Source: Lobosporangium transversale (lineage: Eukaryota > Mortierellomycota > Mortierellomycetes > Mortierellales > Mortierellaceae). From it: 30,537 bases of DNA. Below, piece after piece: positions 20,554-27,836 of the stretch. Both the position numbers and the translations under genes were made by a program. The stretch lies in the NCBI RefSeq assembly GCF_002105155.1, contig NW_019029084.1, positions 1 to 30,537 on the forward strand. Direction: 5' to 3'. The first letter of the stretch is position 1. Every line of letters begins with the position of its first letter. The notes beneath the pieces were generated by a model. It worked only from the letters and a program-made list of their open reading frames with translations. It was not told the origin of the DNA and ran no database searches.

Positions 20554-21784
20554 ATGAACGCATCTCCACAGCTGATCTCTCGAGGTTGGTATATGAACAA
20601 CCTGGGAGCACATTCATCACATTCATCACATTCATCACATTCATCACATTCATCACATTCATCACATTCATCACATTCATCACATTCATATCACATTCAT
20701 ATCACATTCATATCACATTCATATCACATCATGTTTAGCAATGCTAATGTCTTTTTCTTCTTCTTCTCTTTTTAGGGTCAACAGGTCTTGTCACAAAGTC
20801 ATTGCATGGCCAAAAGTGCCTGTCCATTTCAAATGCTGTCCTTGCTCGTTCAAAATACACGACTGCTACTACAAATAGTTACAAAAGTAGGAGTGACAGC
20901 AGCGTTCATCCTTCTTTAGGATGCACAGGACAGGAAGATTCAACCATGATCCATCTCAGGAACCAATCTCATTCACAGCGTCAAAATTCATCCCTCTTCT
21001 CCTGCTTATCCTTATCCTCGTCCTCATCCGCGTCCTTGTCCTCTATGGGAAACAGTCCATTTCTCTCTACTCAAAAACATCAGTATACCCAGCTGTTCAG
21101 GAAGCCCAATGGTCTGTTATCGCCACCGCAGTTATCATCATCATTAATCTTTCGTCGCTCAATCATTACGAACCATCACTTTAATACGAACAAGATTGTT
21201 TCCAAACTTGAATCAAATGGATTCCAACGTGGACAAGCTGAGGGTATCATGCGGGTCATCAAAGCATTCATTGGACAACAGTATGTCTAAATATTATTAT
21301 TTTCTATAAAAAAAAAAAAAAAAAAAAAAAAAAATCGAAATATTGTAATTATTATCTGCGTAATATTAATACTTGTTGATTGACTATGCAGTACAAACAA
21401 GGTCAGGAAAAACATGTTGACGAGGAGTGATCTGGAGAATGAGACGTACTTGTTCAAGGCAGCGTTGACAGAACTCCGGACAGAGCTCCAGATTTTGCGA
21501 AAGAACGATGCAGCGGCCTTGGCAATCCGGAGTGAAATCATTTCTCGAGAGATCGATTCCTTGAATCAAAAGTTGAGGGAGGACATTGCGAATGTGAAGA
21601 ACGATATTGCGATCGATATGAACTCTCGGAAGAGTGATGTGCGTGAAGAACAGAAGCAACTCGAGATTCGGATCCAGTCAATGAGTAATCATTATATGGC
21701 CCAATTGGGGGATATGAGGACTCGAATGGAGGCAGCCAAATGGGAAGCGACCCGTAAAGGCATGGGTAAGTACAACAAGTGGGG

Positions 21785-21818
<34 letters not shown>

Positions 21819-22083
21819 TTGATAAAAGAGGACAGTTTTGTGGCAAAGAAAATGAAAGAAAAAAAGAAAGAAAGAGAGACACTAATGATATCTTTTATGT
21901 GTATATATATGAATAGTGACTATTTTCATATCAGCTTCGTTTGTGCTGTTGATGAGCAGGATGTTTATGAAGGATGAAAAGGTGCCGGATGATTATATTG
22001 ATCCGTATGTGAACCACTCGAATGCTCAGAACAGCACGGATGGCATGGTCCCTGATTCGTTTGTAGTTTCTCACAGGACATGA
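20554..22083 (+). CDS. DUF1640 (CCDC90/MCUR1/FMP32-like) mitochondrial coiled-coil protein
   Basis: Four exons, 20554-20584, 20776-21280, 21392-21765 and 21935-22083, with GT-AG introns and consistent phases, give 352 residues. The N-terminus (MNASPQLISRG, then STGLVTKSLHG) and a long Ser-rich stretch suggest an import leader and linker. The conserved domain starts at HHFNTNKIVSKLESNGF and GQAEGIMRVIKAFIGQ. It continues as a long coiled coil: LENETYLFKAALTELRTELQ, ALAIRSEIISREIDSLNQKL, QLEIRIQSMSNHYMAQLGD. Family members sit in the inner mitochondrial membrane and are tied to calcium uniporter assembly or respiratory complex assembly. The usual C-terminal membrane segment is short here (ASFVLLMSRMFM), followed by a polar tail of about 37 residues. 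Homology is firm; the specific role is not. Confidence 0.88.
20607..20735. repeat. intronic tandem repeat of a 9-bp then 12-bp unit
   Basis: Inside intron 1 of the DUF1640 gene: about nine ACATTCATC nonamers, then about four 12-bp ATCACATTCATA variants. Because 9 and 12 are multiples of three, the array is open in several frames. A GT donor just before it and a TTTTTAG acceptor just after it show that it is spliced out. Confidence 0.88.
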
Positions 22084-22403
22084 GACATGGACATTTGTTA
22101 AAGATAATTCATGGAGATAGACAGACAAGTGCACAAGAAAAGGAGCAAACCAAAATAAATGCGAACGGACCACTTGAAAAGACAGACTTGCATGAATTAT
22201 AAAAGTGCTCTTGTGACATTTTCAATGGGACATGTGGGGATATACATATAAAATATCAAGACACATCAGCCATTGTTCAATTGGGAATAAAAAAAGGAGG
22301 GGGGTCAAAGGGTCAAAGGGAAAAGGAAAGGGATTGTGCCTTCTCTTTCTCTTTCTCTCTTTTTTTTTTTTTCCCATCGCATGAGCAAGTGAGACTCGGG
22401 TTT

Positions 22404-22404
22404 A

Positions 22405-22503
<99 letters not shown>
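22404..22503. repeat. perfect (TTA)n microsatellite, ~100 bp
   Basis: About 33 uninterrupted ATT/TTA triplets, the longest pure microsatellite in the window. Confidence 0.95.
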
Positions 22504-22588
22504 TCTCTCATTTACTTTTCACACGCCTATCATAACAAAGTATCTCTTTTTTCTTCTTTTCTTCATTTCTTTTGCTACTCTTCACCTC

Positions 22589-22625
22589 TTCCTTTCCTTT
22601 CCTTTCCTTTCCTTTCCTTTCCTTC
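22589..22625. repeat. (CCTTT)n pentamer array upstream of LSC2
   Basis: About seven CCTTT units roughly 90-120 bp before the LSC2 start codon. The same pentamer occurs upstream of both CRN genes. Confidence 0.85.
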
Positions 22626-22708
22626 CTATACCACACATACACTACGTTCTTTTTATCCTAGGTTTTTTCTTTTTCTTTTTTCTTTTCTTCTTGCTATTCC
22701 TATTCACT

Positions 22709-24582
22709 ATGCTCCGACATGCATTCAAACAACGCGTTCCAACCATTGGAATGGCACGACCTCTTCTGGTCCAGCGCCAGGTATATATCTCCTCAACTTG
22801 ATTATTTTATTTTGCTGTTGTTGTTATTGTTATTGCTATTTCCCTTTTACTAAACACTCCTTTGCTCCAACAGCTACCGACCCTAGCAGCCAAGGCATTT
22901 GTAGCCAGTCAAGTCCGGTTCCTAAACTTGCACGAGTATCAATCGAAACAGTTGATGGCTAAACATAATGTGAACGTCCAACGGTTTGCAGTCGTCGAAA
23001 CACCTGAACAAGCACATAATGCAGCACTAAGTCTTAGTAAGCAAAGGGGAAAAAAATAAAAAAAAAAAAAGAAGAGAGAGAGATGTCATTATTTCAAAAT
23101 GTGTGTGGGGAAGCAAACTAAAAACTAATTTTTTCCGGACACAAGCATTTTTTATTAACTAAATATTTCTTTCTTTCTTTCTCTCTTCTCTATCCCTCGT
23201 ATACCCACACCACACAGAGGCAAATGAACTGGTGATCAAGGCTCAGATCCATGCAGGTGGACGAGGCAAGGGTGAGTTTTCTAGTGGACTCAAAGGTGGT
23301 GTACATCTGACAAAAGAGTAAGTTGAAAAATATATATATCAAGTGTGTATATCCAAAGACCTATTGCATCTGTATCGTTATATCCAATATCCAATATCCA
23401 ATATCCAATATCTATATCTATGCCCACACTTATTCAATGGTTTTTATTTCTTCTTTAAATAAATAAATAAATAAAAAAAATAAAAAAAAAAGCCCTGCAA
23501 AAGTCCCAGACTTGGTCACGGAAATGTTGGGCTACAAGCTCAAGACAAAGCAAACAGGCGAGGACGGTGTTCTTGTCAGCAAGGTAAGAACAAAAAATAG
23601 ATAAATAAAAAAGATAATAATGTTAATCTGTTTTTAATGTGTTATAAAAAATAAAAATAAAAATAAAAATTGCTTATCACCAACTACGTTTTCTTTTCTG
23701 TTTCTTGATTTTATGCATACATGTCTAGGTCATGGTCGCAGAAGCATTGGACATTGATAAAGAAACCTATTTTGCAATCTTGATGGACCGTGAGAGTGGT
23801 GGTCCTGTCTTGGTCGGAAGCCCTGATGGAGGCGTAGAGATTGAACAAGTTGCTGAAACTCATCCTGATCGCATCTTTAAGGCAAGGGCTTGAGCAAATT
23901 ATTATTATATTATTATTTTTTTTTTTGTTCCACCTCTTATTCAATCATAAAGACTGTCGCTCAACAAGTTTTTATTTTATTTTTTTTTCTTTCTTCATAT
24001 TCATCTAGACTCCGGTTGATATCGAGACAGGTCCCACAGAACAGCAGACGCTCGATATGGCAATGAAACTCGGATTTAAAGGAAAGACCGTGGCAGAGGC
24101 TTCTGATCAAATGCAGAGACTATATGAGCTCTTCTTGGAGGTAGACGCCACCCAGATCGAGATCAATCCCTTTGGTTTAACTCCTGATAATCGAGGTATT
24201 ATATTATATCCATTGATATCACTATACAAAATAGTATGACAAGATTAAGTTACAGCATTCTTTTGGGAACTAACCAGACTTCTTTCTCTCTCTCTTTCAC
24301 TTTATAACATTCCTTTCCCAAAGTGGTATGCTTCGATGCCAAGATTGCATTTGATGACAATGCAGCGTTCAAGCATCCAGAACTTCAGATGATGCGTGAT
24401 ACGACAGAAGAAAACCCACGAGAGGTAGAGGCACAAGACTGTGGACTCAATTACGTGGGTATGGATGGCAACATTGGCTGTCTGGGTAAGTGTCTGCCTC
24501 TTTTTTAGTTTCCTTTACAACTATATTCATTGCTCTTGATATTTTTTTTTGCTTGTATGTTTATAGACATTATTTATTTATT

Positions 24583-24656
<74 letters not shown>

Positions 24657-25044
24657 CGGCGCTGGACTGGCATTAGCAACAATGGATATTATAAAACTAC
24701 ATGGAGCCAAGCCAGCCAATTTCTTGGATGTTGGAGGGGGTGTGACAACAAAACAGGTCAGTCAAGCATTCAAGATCCTGACAGAGGATCAGAATGTCAA
24801 GACCATCTTGGTCAATATCTTTGGAGGCATTGCTAGTTGTCTGACCATTGCAGAAGGCATGGTCACCGCTCTGAAAGAGGCCAGTCCAAAGATCAATATC
24901 CCTATCGTGGTCAGGCTACAGGGCAACCAAGTGGAAGAAGGCAAAGAGTGCTTGCGCCGATCTGGCTTGAATATCACATTGAAGGATGATCTGGACGAAG
25001 CAGCTATTGCGAGTGTCCATCTCGCAGGAGGAGAATCTCATTGA
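22709..25044 (+). CDS. LSC2: succinyl-CoA ligase (ADP/GDP-forming) beta subunit, mitochondrial
   Basis: Eight exons, 22709-22780, 22874-23036, 23218-23317, 23493-23583, 23729-23881, 24009-24195, 24324-24485 and 24653-25044, give 439 residues, close to yeast (427) and human (432). With the alpha subunit it converts succinyl-CoA to succinate, making ATP or GTP in the citric acid cycle. The leader [20 protein letters not shown] is an import signal. The mature protein begins near [13 protein letters not shown]. The ATP-grasp domain has [13 protein letters not shown] and GGVHLTKDPAKVPDL, and also [16 protein letters not shown]. The C-terminal CoA ligase domain has [32 protein letters not shown] and [11 protein letters not shown]. 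Seven introns fit; the fifth (23882-24008) begins with GC, not GT. A 13-bp GT...AG stretch at 23272-23284 is coding. Confidence 0.96.
24570..24651. repeat. compound (TTTA)/(TTA)/T/A tract in LSC2 intron 7
   Basis: ATTT tetramers, then ATT triplets, then about 8 T and 27 A run right up to the AG acceptor at 24651-24652. There is no usual pyrimidine tract next to the splice site. Confidence 0.9.
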
Positions 25045-25793
25045 AAAAAAAATCTTCCTCAAGGACCACGCTTTGGGCATTTGTAAATACTCTTTATTGA
25101 TCTAATCATTTCGGTTAGTTTACCCTTTGCTTTGTTTCCTAATGGCTTTTTTTTTTCAAAAGATTTGGTCAATAGAATAAAGCAACTCTGCTTTAAAAGA
25201 AAGCAAATATGTTTTTATTTTATAGGAGAAATATAAAGATGATAAAAGCCAGAAAGCAAGTCTTTTGACTAGCTGCACTGATGGTGTTATATCTCTATTT
25301 TATTTGTTATATTTATTTCTCTCGGCATCTTCGATCCTAAATGGTGTAGAAGCGAAAGAAATGGCATGTTCTGGATTCATTCACTGCAGCTTCCTTCCAA
25401 GTCTTTCCTTTTTTTTTGGGTATCAGGAGTGACGAGGACATTTGCCCTTTCGGCCATGCCTTTGCTTAGAACCTGTATGACACATGTATCCTTCCATAAC
25501 TGTGAATAATAACCAGTTGTACATGAACGTAGGTCGAGCTATGTAAAAGCGTCGTTCCTCTCACTTTAAAACACCTTTTATTTGCAGAGTCCATGCTGGA
25601 GTTCAGAGAAGCTTACAAAATGTCTGTGTCATTGAAGGCTTGATATTGAGGAGATAGTAACTTGGCAAGCAGGCCATTTGACCACCTTATTGTAGAAATG
25701 AAATATATAACTAACTAGCTAAGGAGGTGTGGGAGCACAGAGTGCCTTTACTTTATTAGGTTGGCATGCATGCTCCCTTCCTCACAATACTGA
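25045..25793. other. 749-bp convergent intergenic region
   Basis: Lies between two converging genes, LSC2 (plus) and the STAND protein (minus), and should hold both 3' ends. AATAAA-like signals are visible near 25177-25182 (plus strand). I see no additional gene, RNA gene or repeat. Confidence 0.45.
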
Positions 25794-27836
25794 TCAGTTA
25801 CTATCAGATTTGTCGTATGAACCACTTAGAATGAAATGTGCATCTCCACACTCGTCGCATTCACTACATTTGCTACAAATGAATTGATATCCCTTGCTTC
25901 CTTCACTTTTAGCGAGCAATGGCCTTGCTCTGGTCATGTCTCTCTTTGATGACGTATCCAACACATTACTTTCCACTTCACTGATCCTAGGTAGCGTAGA
26001 TATCGCTGTATTGGCCTCATAGCTTGCTTCGCTGGAAGTCGGGCGCTGCACTGGGTCGCCAACAGCGTCATGTTGTTCCAAAAGCTTTCTGTTTGCTTCA
26101 CTCAAGCCAGATACATCTTGAATGTTTACTTTATGGGCGTTAAAAGGCTGTTGCTCCGAGCTCCACTTCAGTCGGACATGGCATTGGCCATACTCATCCT
26201 TAACAATCTGCCACATCCGGGTAGAGCCATTACTATATGCTGTTACTAGAAAGTGACCTTCTCCAGTAACATTCCATGCAAGATTTGTAATACATTTGTA
26301 TATATTCGGGACAGCCAAGCACTGGCCTGACTCTGCATCCCATAGCTTTACATCGTTTATGTCATGTGAGGCGAGGTACTGGCCATCGCTAGAATAAGAA
26401 AGGTCCATTATATACTCGGTATGTCCTTCAAGTATATGTAACACCGTCCCTGATTCTGTATCCACCACGCTAATTGATCCCCTATAAGCCCCAACAGCCA
26501 CCAGCTGACTAGATGGTGAAAATGCAATGGGTAGTGGTCTACAATCGAAATTCGTTTCGGAACAGAGCTCGCCTGTTTCTGCATTCAGTAGCTGGAGGAT
26601 ATTGTCGTTCTGAATCAGTGCTATCTTCTGGCCGTCAGGCGAGTAAACCATTGAATCACTGCCGCTAAACTCATAAAGATAGTCCCCTGAATGCGCTACC
26701 CAGACTTTGACTATATCACCTTGACCGCGACAAGTAATCTGGCGACCACAAGGTGAGAATAATATATCCCACAAATCGCCCCCATACTGCAAAGTACACA
26801 CGAGCTTTTCAGCTTGTGTGTCCCATACATCTACTTGTCCACTTTTATAGCCAAAAGCAATTTGGTGGCCAACAGGTGAAATATCAAAGGTTTTGATCTC
26901 ATCGCTTTTGGTTTGTGATTCCAAGATAAGGGCAGGCTGGCCTGTTCCAGTATCCAGAAGGTGAACACGATGATCACTGTAGTCATAAAATGCAAGCAGC
27001 TGACCATCAGATGAATACTTGACGTCAGTTGGCTTGTATTGTAAGACGTAAACACATTGTCCTGTTCGACTGTCCCATACACGCACTATATCGTCAGTGC
27101 GACTGAATGCGGCCATGTACTTCCCATCCGGTGAAAGCCTTGGTGTGCCGATATCAGATGTATGACCATAGGACACATGCCTAGATTGGCCTGATTGTGT
27201 GTCCCACAGTCGTATCGTTCCATCTTCGCTGAATGATGCAAGCTGATGGCTGTTTGGTGAATATGCCACATCATATATCATGTCAGGGTGATAATAAACT
27301 GCGTTTAGTTGTCCTGATCGAGTATCCCAAATCCGTACTATACAGTCCCAATAACCAATAGCTATCTGTTCTCCATTTGGTGAATATTTCAAGCATTTGA
27401 TCTGACCGTCATGGTCTTCAAAAGTATGGATGACTTCTCTTGTTTGCATATTCCACTGATATACTGCGTACTGGGAAAACGTAGCGGCATATTTCCCATC
27501 AGGTGAATACTGAATACCCTCAACGGAACCTTCTTTATGCTCCCAAGTCCACTTCTTCTGACCAGACCTAGCATCCCATACATCTAGTAACCTACTGCCA
27601 CCACAGCAAGTGATGATTTCCTGACTGTTAGGTGAATATACAATTTGCAAGAGTTGATATTCCCACCCTTGGAGTATCAGAATGAGCTCTCCTGACACCG
27701 CATCCCATAGCCGCACTATCTTGTCTTCGCCTCCAGTTGCAATCTGCTTCCCATCCGGTGAATACACCACATTCCCCACCATACCAGTGTGGCCCTCTAA
27801 TGTGTATTGGATCACGCCTGACTTGGTATCCCACAC
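25794..27836 (-). CDS. uninterrupted WD40-repeat frame of the STAND protein
   Basis: This part of the broken gene stays open. It has about 13 blades with the pattern (I/V)xYSPDGxxIAxxxxDxxVRxWDxxSG, the last diverged (WNVTGEGHFLVTAYSNGSTRMW). The family-typical end INxHKVN-like block (FNAHKVNIQDVSGL) is followed by about 90 further residues, Ser/Thr-rich and then FICSKCSECDECGDAHF. The C-x2-C-x2-C-x2-C spacing could bind metal. The first codon listed is internal to the ancestral protein; whether a separate transcript starts here is unknown. The beta-propeller would serve as the ligand-sensing or protein-binding end of the receptor. Confidence 0.75.
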   Translation of the reverse strand: MWDTKSGVIQYTLEGHTGMVGNVVYSPDGKQIATGGEDKIVRLWDAVSGELILILQGWEYQLLQIVYSPNSQEIITCCGGSRLLDVWDARSGQKKWTWEHKEGSVEGIQYSPDGKYAATFSQYAVYQWNMQTREVIHTFEDHDGQIKCLKYSPNGEQIAIGYWDCIVRIWDTRSGQLNAVYYHPDMIYDVAYSPNSHQLASFSEDGTIRLWDTQSGQSRHVSYGHTSDIGTPRLSPDGKYMAAFSRTDDIVRVWDSRTGQCVYVLQYKPTDVKYSSDGQLLAFYDYSDHRVHLLDTGTGQPALILESQTKSDEIKTFDISPVGHQIAFGYKSGQVDVWDTQAEKLVCTLQYGGDLWDILFSPCGRQITCRGQGDIVKVWVAHSGDYLYEFSGSDSMVYSPDGQKIALIQNDNILQLLNAETGELCSETNFDCRPLPIAFSPSSQLVAVGAYRGSISVVDTESGTVLHILEGHTEYIMDLSYSSDGQYLASHDINDVKLWDAESGQCLAVPNIYKCITNLAWNVTGEGHFLVTAYSNGSTRMWQIVKDEYGQCHVRLKWSSEQQPFNAHKVNIQDVSGLSEANRKLLEQHDAVGDPVQRPTSSEASYEANTAISTLPRISEVESNVLDTSSKRDMTRARPLLAKSEGSKGYQFICSKCSECDECGDAHFILSGSYDKSDSN

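Larger units (their letters stand above)
22084..22708. promoter_or_regulatory. spacer between DUF1640 gene and succinyl-CoA ligase gene
   Basis: The 625 bp hold the 3' end of the DUF1640 gene and the LSC2 upstream region. The second half is dominated by a (TTA) microsatellite, then CT-rich sequence and a (CCTTT) array, ending in TTTTTCTTTTTTCTTTTCTT before the LSC2 ATG. No other gene is seen; the Ile-only and Tyr-only frames here are the microsatellite. Confidence 0.5.

Noticed and set aside
20607..20735. CRISPR-like array
   Set aside because: The units are directly tandem with no spacers and lie in an intron of a eukaryotic gene.
22281..22535. Open frames with long runs of Tyr or Ile on either strand
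   Set aside because: They are translations of the (TTA)n microsatellite between two genes.
23272..23284. 13-bp GT...AG intron in LSC2
   Set aside because: Far too short; reading through gives the conserved order [17 protein letters not shown].
25380..25560. Possible small basic protein like a mitochondrial L36 on either strand
   Set aside because: The basic residues do not follow the conserved Cys/His pattern of that family, and stops interrupt both strands.
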